Part shown: positions 33,812 through 41,469 of the stretch, one piece after another
Layout of the letters: each line of letters begins with the position of its first letter
How positions within the stretch are numbered: the first letter of the stretch is position 1
NCBI GenBank assembly: GCA_002345675.1
Contig: DDWL01000066.1
Location: 37,189 to 101,188 of the forward strand
DNA length: 64,000 nucleotides
Direction: 5' to 3'
From: Bacteroidales bacterium UBA2287
GTDB taxonomy: Bacteria; Bacteroidota; Bacteroidia; Bacteroidales; Tenuifilaceae
Made by a program: the position numbers and the translations under genes
The notes under the pieces: model-generated
Seen by the model: the letters and a program-made list of their open reading frames with translations, nothing else
The model's database searches: none
Told to the model about the DNA's origin: nothing

Positions 33812-33991
33812 ATGGCAAAACTTAAGATTACACAAGTAAAGAGCCGAATCGGATCAACCAAGAGGCAACGCGACACACTAGATCACCTAGGGCTTCGTAA
33901 AATGCACCAAACTGTTGAGTTTGAAACCACACCAACTATTCTTGGTATGGTTGAAAAGGTTAGACACCTTGTGAAAATTGAACAACAGTGA
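33812..33991 (+). CDS. rpmD: 50S ribosomal protein L30
   Basis: A 59-residue protein, the same length as in E. coli. It reads MAKLKITQVKSRIGSTKRQR, then LDHLGLRKMHQTVEFETTPT and a final helix. An open frame continues upstream to 33719, but that part lies in rpsE, so the ATG at 33812 is correct, 13 bases after the rpsE stop. Confidence 0.98.
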   Translation: MAKLKITQVKSRIGSTKRQRDTLDHLGLRKMHQTVEFETTPTILGMVEKVRHLVKIEQQ

Positions 33992-34022
33992 TTGATAACC
34001 CATAATAAGCAATCATTACGAT

Positions 34023-34469
34023 ATGGAATTAAGTAACTTACGACCCGCATCAGGATCGACCCACCACGAAAAACGTATAGGTCGTGGACAGGGATCAGGT
34101 CATGGCGGAACATCGACAAGAGGACATAAGGGCGCTAAATCGCGCTCTGGATACTCCTCTAAAATAGGATTTGAAGGAGGACAAATGCCTTTACAGCGTC
34201 GCCTCCCAAAATTCGGATTCAAAAATAGATTCCGAGTAGAATATAAAGCGATTAATATAAGCGTTTTACAAACACTGGCCGAGAAGCACGGAGTAACCAC
34301 AATTGACGTTCAGACACTTGTTGATGCAGGATATGCATCGAAGAACGATTTAGTGAAAATATTGGGCAACGGAGCACTAACTGCAAAGGTAGATGTTACA
34401 GTTCATGCATTTTCAGCTAAAGCAATTGAGGCTATTGAAGCAGCGAAGGGAACAGCCGTAAAACTTTAA
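34023..34469 (+). CDS. rplO: 50S ribosomal protein L15
   Basis: A 148-residue protein with the very basic glycine-rich N terminus (RIGRGQGSGHGGTSTRGHKG, then KIGFEGGQMPLQRRLPKFGF) that threads through 23S rRNA. The C-terminal globular half contains VEYKAINISVLQ and LVKILGNGALTAKVDVTVHA. It is a late assembly protein. secY starts 4 bases after its stop. Confidence 0.99.
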   Translation: MELSNLRPASGSTHHEKRIGRGQGSGHGGTSTRGHKGAKSRSGYSSKIGFEGGQMPLQRRLPKFGFKNRFRVEYKAINISVLQTLAEKHGVTTIDVQTLVDAGYASKNDLVKILGNGALTAKVDVTVHAFSAKAIEAIEAAKGTAVKL

Positions 34470-34473
34470 TTTG

Positions 34474-35799
34474 ATGAAAGCTTTTTTTGAAACACTCAAG
34501 AATATTTACAAGATAGAAGATTTGCGAAAGCGAATCTTCTATACTCTTGGTATTCTATTAATTTATCGTCTAGGTAGTTTTATTGTACTACCTGGTATCG
34601 ATCCCTCGATGCTCGCAAACCTGAAAGATCAAACGTCTGAGGGTATTATGGGATTGCTCGATATGTTTTCGGGAGGTGCGTTTAGTAACGCATCGGTATT
34701 TGCATTAGGTATAATGCCATACATTTCTGCATCAATTGTAGTTCAACTACTAGGTATGGCAATTCCATACTTTCAACGATTGCAGAAAGAAGGGGAAAGT
34801 GGACGTAGAAAAATCAATCAGATTACTCGCTACTTAACCCTAGTTATATTAGTGCTTCAAGCACCAACTTACCTAGCAAATTTACACGCCCAGCTTCCAG
34901 CAGAAGCATTTGCTTTAAGCGGCTTCTTCTTCACCGTATCTTCTACCATCATCCTAATGGCCGGCACTATGTTCATCATGTGGCTTGGTGAAAAAATTAC
35001 CGACAAGGGGATTGGGAATGGCATTTCGCTTATCATTATGGTAGGTATAATTGCACGCTTACCTTTTGCTGTTACAGCCGAGTTTGGCTCGAGGGTTGAT
35101 GAGTTAGCTGGAGGATTGGTTATGTTCTTAGTAGAAATAATTATTCTGTTTGTCGTTTTTATGTTTAGTATTCTTTTAGTGCAGGGAACTAGAAAGATTC
35201 CAGTGCAGTATGCTAAGCGTATTGTGGGCAACAAACAGTATGGTGGCGTTAGGCAGTACATACCATTAAAGGTTAATGCTGCTGGTGTAATGCCAATTAT
35301 TTTTGCTCAAGCTCTAATGTTTATACCAATGATGTTTGCAAGTTTTAATACAGAAACCACCAATGCAATAGCGGCTGCCTTTGCTGATTTCACTGGTTTT
35401 TGGTACAACTTTGTATTCGCATTGTTAATTATTGCTTTTACCTACTTTTATACTGCTGTTACAATTAATCCAAATCAAATGGCAGAGGATATGAAGAAAA
35501 ATGGAGGTTTTATACCTGGTGTAAAACCTGGTAGAAAAACGGTTGAGTTTCTTGATACAATTATGTCGAGAATAATTCTACCTGGCTCTATTTTCTTAGC
35601 ATTAATTGCTATTCTTCCTGCTTTTGCTATGATGATGGGTGTTAATAATCAGTTTGCACAGTTTTTTGGTGGCACATCGCTTCTAATTCTTGTTGGAGTT
35701 GTACTCGATACATTACAGCAAATAGAAAGTTACCTCCTTATGAGGCATTACGATGGGCTGATGAAATCGGGCAGGTTAAAAGGTAGGACAGGAGCATAA
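34474..35799 (+). CDS. secY: Preprotein translocase subunit SecY
   Basis: A 441-residue membrane protein with ten transmembrane segments. The ATG at 34474 is preferred to the TTG one codon before. Visible landmarks are the plug region after IMGLLDMFSGGAFSNASVFALGI, the EGESGRRKINQITRY cytoplasmic loop and the C-terminal loop RNA/SecA contact around KKNGGFIPGVKPGRKT. It is the protein-conducting channel, working with SecE, SecG, SecA or the ribosome. Encoding it inside the ribosomal cluster is the usual bacterial order. Confidence 0.99.
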   Translation: MKAFFETLKNIYKIEDLRKRIFYTLGILLIYRLGSFIVLPGIDPSMLANLKDQTSEGIMGLLDMFSGGAFSNASVFALGIMPYISASIVVQLLGMAIPYFQRLQKEGESGRRKINQITRYLTLVILVLQAPTYLANLHAQLPAEAFALSGFFFTVSSTIILMAGTMFIMWLGEKITDKGIGNGISLIIMVGIIARLPFAVTAEFGSRVDELAGGLVMFLVEIIILFVVFMFSILLVQGTRKIPVQYAKRIVGNKQYGGVRQYIPLKVNAAGVMPIIFAQALMFIPMMFASFNTETTNAIAAAFADFTGFWYNFVFALLIIAFTYFYTAVTINPNQMAEDMKKNGGFIPGVKPGRKTVEFLDTIMSRIILPGSIFLALIAILPAFAMMMGVNNQFAQFFGGTSLLILVGVVLDTLQQIESYLLMRHYDGLMKSGRLKGRTGA

Positions 35800-35831
35800 C
35801 GCTTATTTGTCCCGAAAAGTTCTTTTTAGAA

Positions 35832-36608
35832 ATGCATTTAGTTAAAACGGAAGAAGAAATTGAGTTTTTAAGGCAAAATGCCCAGTTAGTATCTTTAACA
35901 CTAGCCGAACTCGGTAAGTGGGTAAAGCCAGGGGTTTCAACCTTAAAACTCGATAGTATTGCTGAAGCGTTTATTCGTGATCATGGCGCGGTACCTGGGT
36001 TTCTCGGATTTAATGGATACCCAAATACGCTTTGTACTTCAGTAAACGACCAAGTAGTACATGGTATTCCGTCTAGCTATTCTTTGCAAGAAGGCGACAT
36101 AGTATCAATTGACTGTGGAACAATTTTGCATGGTTTTTATGGCGATTCAGCCTACACATTTGCTGTTGGCGAAATTTCACCTGAAACCAAAAAGTTACTA
36201 GCTGTAACCCTTGAAAGCCTTTACCGCGGCATCGAGAAATCGGTTCAGGGTTTACGAGTTGGTGATATTTCGCAGGCAGTACAAAACCATGCTGAGTCGA
36301 ATGGTTTTTCTGTAGTACGAGAACTAGTAGGGCATGGGTTAGGGAAAAAAATGCATGAAAAGCCAGAGGTTCCAAACTACGGACAACGAGGTAAGGGGCC
36401 ACTTTTATACGAAGGAATGGCAATCTGCATTGAACCCATGATTAATATGGGCGGCAGACAGGTATATCAGGCTAAGGATGGTTGGACTATTAAAACCATT
36501 GATGGGAAGCCCTCGGCTCACTTTGAGCTAACGGTTATTGTTCGAAAAGGAACCCCAGAAGTTATTTCAACCTTCAGCCATATTGAAGTGCAGAAGTTAA
36601 ACAATTAA
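35832..36608 (+). CDS. map: Type I methionine aminopeptidase
   Basis: A 258-residue metallopeptidase. The metal ligands are in place: the substrate-side His in VVHGIPSSYSL, two Asp in SIDCGTILHGFYGDSAYTF, His in LVGHGLGKKMHEKPEVPNYG, Glu in ICIEPMI and Glu in AHFELTVIV. It removes the first methionine from new proteins. It follows secY by 32 bases and precedes infA. Confidence 0.98.
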   Translation: MHLVKTEEEIEFLRQNAQLVSLTLAELGKWVKPGVSTLKLDSIAEAFIRDHGAVPGFLGFNGYPNTLCTSVNDQVVHGIPSSYSLQEGDIVSIDCGTILHGFYGDSAYTFAVGEISPETKKLLAVTLESLYRGIEKSVQGLRVGDISQAVQNHAESNGFSVVRELVGHGLGKKMHEKPEVPNYGQRGKGPLLYEGMAICIEPMINMGGRQVYQAKDGWTIKTIDGKPSAHFELTVIVRKGTPEVISTFSHIEVQKLNN

Positions 36609-36622
36609 TATTTGTAAGTATA

Positions 36623-36841
36623 ATGGCTAAACAAGCTGCCATAGAAAAAGACGGAACCATTATTGAGGCCCTATCGAACGCAATGTTTAGGGTAGAATTA
36701 GATAATGGGCACGTAATTACTGCTCATATTTCGGGCAAAATGCGAATGCACTACATAAAAATTTTACCTGGCGATAAGGTTCGTGTTGAAATGTCGCCAT
36801 ACGATTTAACCAAAGGAAGAATTTCGTTTCGATACAAGTAA
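36623..36841 (+). CDS. infA: Translation initiation factor IF-1
   Basis: A 72-residue OB-fold protein of the standard length. It begins MAKQAAIEKDGTIIEALSN and holds FRVELDNGHVITAHISGKMR and a C-terminal LTKGRISFRYK. It blocks the A site during initiation together with IF-2 and IF-3. It lies 14 bases after map and 22 before rpmJ. Confidence 0.99.
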   Translation: MAKQAAIEKDGTIIEALSNAMFRVELDNGHVITAHISGKMRMHYIKILPGDKVRVEMSPYDLTKGRISFRYK

Positions 36842-36863
36842 CTAATTGATAATAAGAGTTGCC

Positions 36864-36980
36864 ATGAAAGTAAGAGCATCAATAAAGAAACGCAGCGAAG
36901 ATTGCAAAATCGTGAAACGCAAAGGGCGGTTGTATGTGATTAACAAAAAAAATCCAAAATTTAAACAACGCCAAGGATAA
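36864..36980 (+). CDS. rpmJ: 50S ribosomal protein L36 (zinc-free form)
   Basis: A 38-residue protein that I translated directly: it starts MKVRASIKKRSEDCKIVKRK and ends KNPKFKQRQG. The zinc ligands of the common form (C11, C14, C27, H33 in E. coli) read S, C, N and F here, so no metal site is possible. It lies between infA and rpsM in the normal order. Confidence 0.98.
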   Translation: MKVRASIKKRSEDCKIVKRKGRLYVINKKNPKFKQRQG

Positions 36981-37019
36981 TTTATTAATTTTGTACCCTA
37001 ATTTTTTTAAGGAAATAAT

Positions 37020-37397
37020 ATGGCACGTATCGTAGGTGTTGATTTACCTAAAAATAAAAGAGGAGAAATTGCCCTAACCTATATATATGGAATAGGCCGC
37101 AGCAGTTCTCGCCAAATTCTCGAAAAGGCTGGCGTTGACCTCAATGTAAAGGTAAAAGATTGGAATGATGAACAGATTACCTTAATTCGAAGCATTCTAA
37201 ACGAAAGTTTCAAAGTTGAAGGTGAACTTAGATCATCGGTTCAGTTAAGCATTAAACGCTTAATGGACATCGGATGCTACAGAGGCATTCGTCACCGCTT
37301 AGGCTTACCTGTAAGGGGTCAGAGCACTAAGAATAATGCACGAACCCGCAAGGGAAGGAAAAAAACTGTTGCCAACAAGAAGAAAGCAACCAAATAG
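37020..37397 (+). CDS. rpsM: 30S ribosomal protein S13
   Basis: A 125-residue protein starting MARIVGVDLPKNKRGEIALT, with YIYGIGRSSSRQILEKAGVD and the rRNA-binding GCYRGIRHRLGLPVRGQ motif, then a lysine-rich tail that reaches the P-site tRNA. It forms bridges to L5. A TAATTTTG sequence at 36986-36993 could give it an extra internal promoter. Confidence 0.99.
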   Translation: MARIVGVDLPKNKRGEIALTYIYGIGRSSSRQILEKAGVDLNVKVKDWNDEQITLIRSILNESFKVEGELRSSVQLSIKRLMDIGCYRGIRHRLGLPVRGQSTKNNARTRKGRKKTVANKKKATK

Positions 37398-37407
37398 TTG
37401 AAATGAT

Positions 37408-37797
37408 ATGGCTAAGAAACCAGGAACTGTTAAGAAAAGGATAGTTAAAATTGAACCTGTAGGACAGGCTCACATCCATTCGTCGTTCAACAACATCATT
37501 GTAACCATAACCAATACCACTGGTCAGGTTATATCATGGTCGTCGGCCGGGAAAAAAGGATTTAAAGGGTCGAAGAAAAACACTCCCTATGCAGCACAAA
37601 CCGCTGCTTCGGATTGTGCAAAGGTAGCTTTCGATTTAGGCGTTAGAAAAGTGAAGGTTTTTGTAAAAGGACCAGGCGCTGGACGTGAATCGGCTATTAG
37701 AACCATAAATTCAGTTGGGCTCGAAGTTACCGAAATAGTTGATGTTACCCCAATGCCACATAATGGCTGTCGTCCTCCAAAAAGGCGCAGGGTATAG
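37408..37797 (+). CDS. rpsK: 30S ribosomal protein S11
   Basis: A 129-residue protein, the same length as in E. coli. It contains GQAHIHSSFNNIIVTITNTTG-type strands, SAGKKGFKGSKKNTPYAAQ and the C-terminal TPMPHNGCRPPKRRRV that binds the 690 loop of 16S rRNA on the platform. The Asn in PHNGC can become isoaspartate in E. coli. Confidence 0.99.
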   Translation: MAKKPGTVKKRIVKIEPVGQAHIHSSFNNIIVTITNTTGQVISWSSAGKKGFKGSKKNTPYAAQTAASDCAKVAFDLGVRKVKVFVKGPGAGRESAIRTINSVGLEVTEIVDVTPMPHNGCRPPKRRRV

Positions 37798-37842
37798 TTA
37801 TTGCGATAGCAAATTTTTACAGTAATAATAATAATTATAGGA

Positions 37843-38451
37843 ATGGCAAGATATACCGGACCAACCACCAAAATTGCAAGGAAATTCGGGGAACCCATTT
37901 TTGGGCCAGATAGAGCTTTTGAAAAAAAGAACTACCCTCCTGGAATGCATGGTGTAAATAAAAAACGTAAAAAAGTATCCGAGTATGGAACTCAGCTAAT
38001 GGAGAAACAAAAAGCTAAATTCACATACGGTGTACTAGAACGTCAGTTCGAAAACCTTTTCAAAAAGGCTTCTCGAATGAAAGGTATTACAGGGGAAACC
38101 CTTTTACAGCTTCTTGAAGCACGCTTAGATAACGTAGTTTTCCGCTTAGGAATCGCTCCTACAAGAGCAGCAGCCCGTCAGCTTGTTGGCCATAGACACA
38201 TTGCTGTAAATGGTAAGGTTGTTAATATTCCTTCGTTTACAGTTAAACCAGGCGATTTAGTAAGCGTTAGAGAGAAATCTAAGTCGTTAGAAGTTGTATC
38301 AGATGCGCTTTCAACTAATCGCCACACAAAGTATTCGTGGCTAGAGTGGGAAAAAGATTCCTACACAGGTAAATACCTGAATAATCCAGAACGCTCAGAT
38401 ATTCCTGAAAATATCAAAGAGCAACTTATTGTTGAACTTTACTCAAAGTAA
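37843..38451 (+). CDS. rpsD: 30S ribosomal protein S4
   Basis: A 202-residue protein with MARYTGPTTKIARKFGEPIF, the NYPPGMHGVNKKRKKVSEYG segment and the S4 RNA-binding domain LEARLDNVVFRLGIAPTRAAA followed by RQLVGHRHIAVNGKVVNIPS. The cysteine zinc knuckle of some S4 proteins is missing. It is a primary 16S binder and, in E. coli, the repressor of the alpha operon. Confidence 0.99.
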   Translation: MARYTGPTTKIARKFGEPIFGPDRAFEKKNYPPGMHGVNKKRKKVSEYGTQLMEKQKAKFTYGVLERQFENLFKKASRMKGITGETLLQLLEARLDNVVFRLGIAPTRAAARQLVGHRHIAVNGKVVNIPSFTVKPGDLVSVREKSKSLEVVSDALSTNRHTKYSWLEWEKDSYTGKYLNNPERSDIPENIKEQLIVELYSK

Positions 38452-38462
38452 AAACTAACCGA

Positions 38463-39455
38463 ATGGCTATTCTGGCATTTCAAAAACCCGATAAGGTAAT
38501 AATGCTCGACTCTACCGAAACCCTCGGTAAATTTGAGTTTCGACCATTGGAACCTGGCTATGGGATAACTGTAGGCAATGCGTTGCGCAGAATTCTTCTG
38601 TCATCGCTTGAAGGATACTCCATAACCTCTATAAAAATATCAGGAGTTGACCACGAGTTCTCCAGTATTAAAGGTGTAATGGAAGATGTACCCGAGATTA
38701 TTCTCAATCTTAAGCAAATTCGCCTAAAACGAATTACTGAAGGAATTGACGAAGAGAAAGTTAATATTACTGTCTCTGGGCAAAATGAATTCAAAGCAGG
38801 ATTTCTTTCGAATTTTTTAACTGGGTTTAAGGTTCTTAACCCTGAACTTGTTATTTGTCGAATGGAACCTGATGTTAAATTTGAATTTCAAGTTGCCATA
38901 AGAAAGGGAAGGGGATATGTGCCTGCAGAGGAGAACAAGCCCGAAGATGCTGAATTTGGTGTTATTGCAATCGACTCAATTCACACTCCTATAAAGAATG
39001 TGAAGTACGATGTTGAAAACTTTAGGGTTGAGCAGAAAACTGACTACGAAAAGTTAATTTTCGAAATTCAAACCGATGGTAGCATCCATCCTAAGGAAGC
39101 ATTGAAAGAAGCAGCTAAGATTTTGATTCATCACTTCATGCTATTCTCTGACGAAAAGATAACTCTTGATGCAGACGACAAGTATTCTTCGGAAGAATTT
39201 GACGAAGAAGTATTGCATATGCGTCAACTTCTAAAAACTAGATTGGTAGATCTCGATTTGTCGGTACGTGCCCTTAACTGCCTTAAGGCAGCTGATGTAG
39301 ACACGCTTGGTGAACTTGTTAGCTTTAATAAAAACGACTTGTTAAAATTCAGAAACTTTGGTAAAAAGTCGTTAACTGAGCTTGAAGATTTGCTACAAAC
39401 TATGAATCTATCCTTTGGGATGGATATAACAAAATATAAACTAGACAAGGAATAA
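38463..39455 (+). CDS. rpoA: DNA-directed RNA polymerase subunit alpha
   Basis: A 330-residue protein. The N-terminal dimerisation domain shows RFEPLEPGYGITVGNALRRI-type sequence (FRPLEPGYGITVGNALRRIL) and LLSSLEGYSITSIKI; the C-terminal domain (about 255-320) has LSVRALNCLKAADVDTLGEL and LLKFRNFGKKSLTELEDLL. The dimer seeds polymerase assembly, and the C-terminal domain touches activators and upstream DNA. It lies between rpsD and rplQ, 5 bases before the latter. Confidence 0.99.
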   Translation: MAILAFQKPDKVIMLDSTETLGKFEFRPLEPGYGITVGNALRRILLSSLEGYSITSIKISGVDHEFSSIKGVMEDVPEIILNLKQIRLKRITEGIDEEKVNITVSGQNEFKAGFLSNFLTGFKVLNPELVICRMEPDVKFEFQVAIRKGRGYVPAEENKPEDAEFGVIAIDSIHTPIKNVKYDVENFRVEQKTDYEKLIFEIQTDGSIHPKEALKEAAKILIHHFMLFSDEKITLDADDKYSSEEFDEEVLHMRQLLKTRLVDLDLSVRALNCLKAADVDTLGELVSFNKNDLLKFRNFGKKSLTELEDLLQTMNLSFGMDITKYKLDKE

Positions 39456-39460
39456 TTGCG

Positions 39461-39973
39461 ATGAGACATAATAAGAAATTCAACCATTTAGGACGCACAA
39501 GCTCTCACCGTAAAGCTATGCTTGCCAACATGGCAGCATCGTTAATTATGCATAAACGCATTACCACAACCTTGGCGAAAGCCAAGGCTTTAAGAGTATA
39601 TGTTGAACCCCTTATTACAAAAAGTAAAGAGGATACAACACACTCGCGTCGTACAGTTTTTGCATACTTAAAGGATAAGCATGCGGTGTCCGAACTATTC
39701 CGCGATGTTGCAACTAAGGTGGCAACTCGTCCTGGTGGATACACTAGGATATTAAAAACTGGAACTAGAATTGGCGATAACGCAGAAATGTGCTTTATTG
39801 AACTTGTTGATTACAACACTACGTATGTAACCGATAAGAAAGATTCGGGACAAGCTAAGCGTACTCGTAGGGGGGCTTCAAAGGCAAAAGCAGAAACTAC
39901 TGCTGAGGTAAAACCAAAGGTTGCTAAACAGAAACCGGCGGAAGAAACACCAACTACAGAAGAAAACGCATAA
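39461..39973 (+). CDS. rplQ: 50S ribosomal protein L17 with C-terminal extension
   Basis: A 170-residue protein. Residues 1-125 are a full L17 (MRHNKKFNHLGRTSSHRKAM, ITTTLAKAKALRVYVEPLIT, TRPGGYTRILKTGTRIGDNA). The last 45 residues are low complexity, first basic (KRTRRGASKAKA), then rich in Lys, Pro, Thr and Glu. E. coli L17 has 127 residues, so the tail is extra. It is the last gene before the terminator at 39994. Confidence 0.98.
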   Translation: MRHNKKFNHLGRTSSHRKAMLANMAASLIMHKRITTTLAKAKALRVYVEPLITKSKEDTTHSRRTVFAYLKDKHAVSELFRDVATKVATRPGGYTRILKTGTRIGDNAEMCFIELVDYNTTYVTDKKDSGQAKRTRRGASKAKAETTAEVKPKVAKQKPAEETPTTEENA

Positions 39974-39993
39974 TTAATCTTATTTAATTACTG

Positions 39994-40027
39994 AAAGGGG
40001 ATGGGCGTATGCTTAATCCCCTTTTTT
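39994..40027 (+). terminator. Intrinsic terminator of the ribosomal cluster
   Basis: AAAGGGGAT (39994-40002) pairs perfectly with ATCCCCTTT (40016-40024) across a 13-base loop, and six T residues run from 40022 to 40027. It closes the roughly 18-kb run that starts at rpsL. Confidence 0.9.
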
Positions 40028-40071
40028 AGCTATTTTTATACAGGTGTAATTATTAACTTAATATTTTTGAT

Positions 40072-41364
40072 ATGGGACAAATTGCAAACATTCATGCACG
40101 TCAAATTCTCGATTCGAGAGGAAACCCAACCATAGAAGTTGATGTGTTAACACAAAGTGGCTATTTTGGTCGCGCTGCAGTTCCAAGTGGTGCTTCAACA
40201 GGTATTCATGAGGCCGTTGAACTTCGCGATGGCGACAATAGCCGTTACATGGGAAAGGGAGTTCTTCGTGCTGTTGAGAATGTAAACACTACCATAGCCG
40301 AAGAGCTTACAGGAATGCACGTGCTCGAGCAGCAAGAAATTGACAATGCGCTTATTAAACTTGATGGTACCGAAAATAAAGCCAACCTTGGTGCAAATGC
40401 AATTCTTGGTGTTTCCCTAGCAGTTGCTCATGCTGCTGCACAGGCAACTGGGCAGCCTTTATATAGGTACATTGGAGGAGTTAATGCTTGTACGTTGCCA
40501 ATTCCTATGATGAATATTATTAATGGCGGCTCGCATGCAGATAATAGCATCGATTTTCAGGAGTTTATGATTATGCCAGTTAAGGCAACAAATTTTTCGG
40601 ATGCAATTCGTATGGGCGCCGAGGTTTTTCATAACCTACGGTCGGTGTTGAAGAAGAATGGTTACTCGACTAATGTTGGCGACGAGGGTGGCTTTGCTCC
40701 GAGCCTTAAATCGAACGAAGAGGCAATTACTGTAATTCTTCAAGCAATTGAAAAAGCTGGTTACAGACCTGGGGAAGATATTTTTATTGCATTAGATCCA
40801 GCCTCTTCGGAGTACTATATTCCTGAAGAAAATGTGTATCATCTACATAAATCGACTGGAGAAAAGTTAACCCCTTCGCAAATGGTTGACTACTGGAAGG
40901 GTTGGGTTAGTAAGTATCCAATTATTTCAATCGAAGACGGAATGGCTGAGGATGATTGGGATGGCTGGAAGTTAATGATGAAGGCACTTGGCGATAAAAT
41001 ACAGCTTGTTGGCGACGATTTATTTGTAACTAACGTAAAAAGGCTTAAACGCGGAATTGATGAGAAAGCCGCAAACAGCATTCTAATTAAAGTTAACCAA
41101 ATTGGTACTTTAACAGAAACTATTAATGCCGTTCGCATGGCCGACATTAACTCGATGACTTCCGTAATGAGCCACCGCTCGGGCGAAACCGAAGATTCGA
41201 CAATTGCTCACCTTGCAGTAGCACTAAATACAGGGCTTATAAAAACAGGTTCTGCATCACGCTCCGATAGAATTGCAAAGTATAATCAGCTTATACGAAT
41301 TGAAGAGATGCTTGGTGACAGCGCAAGATACTTAGGTATGGACTTTAAATACTTGAGAAAGTAA
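40072..41364 (+). CDS. eno: Enolase
   Basis: A 430-residue glycolytic enzyme with the full family pattern: RQILDSRGNPTIEVDV, VPSGASTGIHEAVELRDGD, GGSHADNSIDFQEFMIMPV, metal ligands in FIALDPAS, IEDGMAED and LVGDDLFVTN, the catalytic lysine in ILIKVNQIGTLTE, and SHRSGETEDSTIAHLAVAL near the end. It converts 2-phosphoglycerate to phosphoenolpyruvate. It has its own terminator at 41392. Confidence 0.99.
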   Translation: MGQIANIHARQILDSRGNPTIEVDVLTQSGYFGRAAVPSGASTGIHEAVELRDGDNSRYMGKGVLRAVENVNTTIAEELTGMHVLEQQEIDNALIKLDGTENKANLGANAILGVSLAVAHAAAQATGQPLYRYIGGVNACTLPIPMMNIINGGSHADNSIDFQEFMIMPVKATNFSDAIRMGAEVFHNLRSVLKKNGYSTNVGDEGGFAPSLKSNEEAITVILQAIEKAGYRPGEDIFIALDPASSEYYIPEENVYHLHKSTGEKLTPSQMVDYWKGWVSKYPIISIEDGMAEDDWDGWKLMMKALGDKIQLVGDDLFVTNVKRLKRGIDEKAANSILIKVNQIGTLTETINAVRMADINSMTSVMSHRSGETEDSTIAHLAVALNTGLIKTGSASRSDRIAKYNQLIRIEEMLGDSARYLGMDFKYLRK

Positions 41365-41391
41365 GTTAGTGTAACTCTCAATAGATTTCTT

Positions 41392-41426
41392 AAAACGGGT
41401 ATTCCTTTTGGAGTACCCGTTTTTTT
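41392..41426 (+). terminator. Intrinsic terminator after eno
   Basis: AAAACGGGTATTCC pairs with GGAGTACCCGTTTT over 14 positions, with one G-T wobble and a TTTT loop, and the T-run continues to 41426. Confidence 0.92.
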
Positions 41427-41469
41427 GTATATTGACGCAGTTTTTCTAAACTGTTAAAAAAAGGAATTG

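Noticed and set aside
40062..40069. TATTTTTG as the eno promoter
   Set aside because: It ends two bases before the eno ATG, so the transcript would begin inside the gene.
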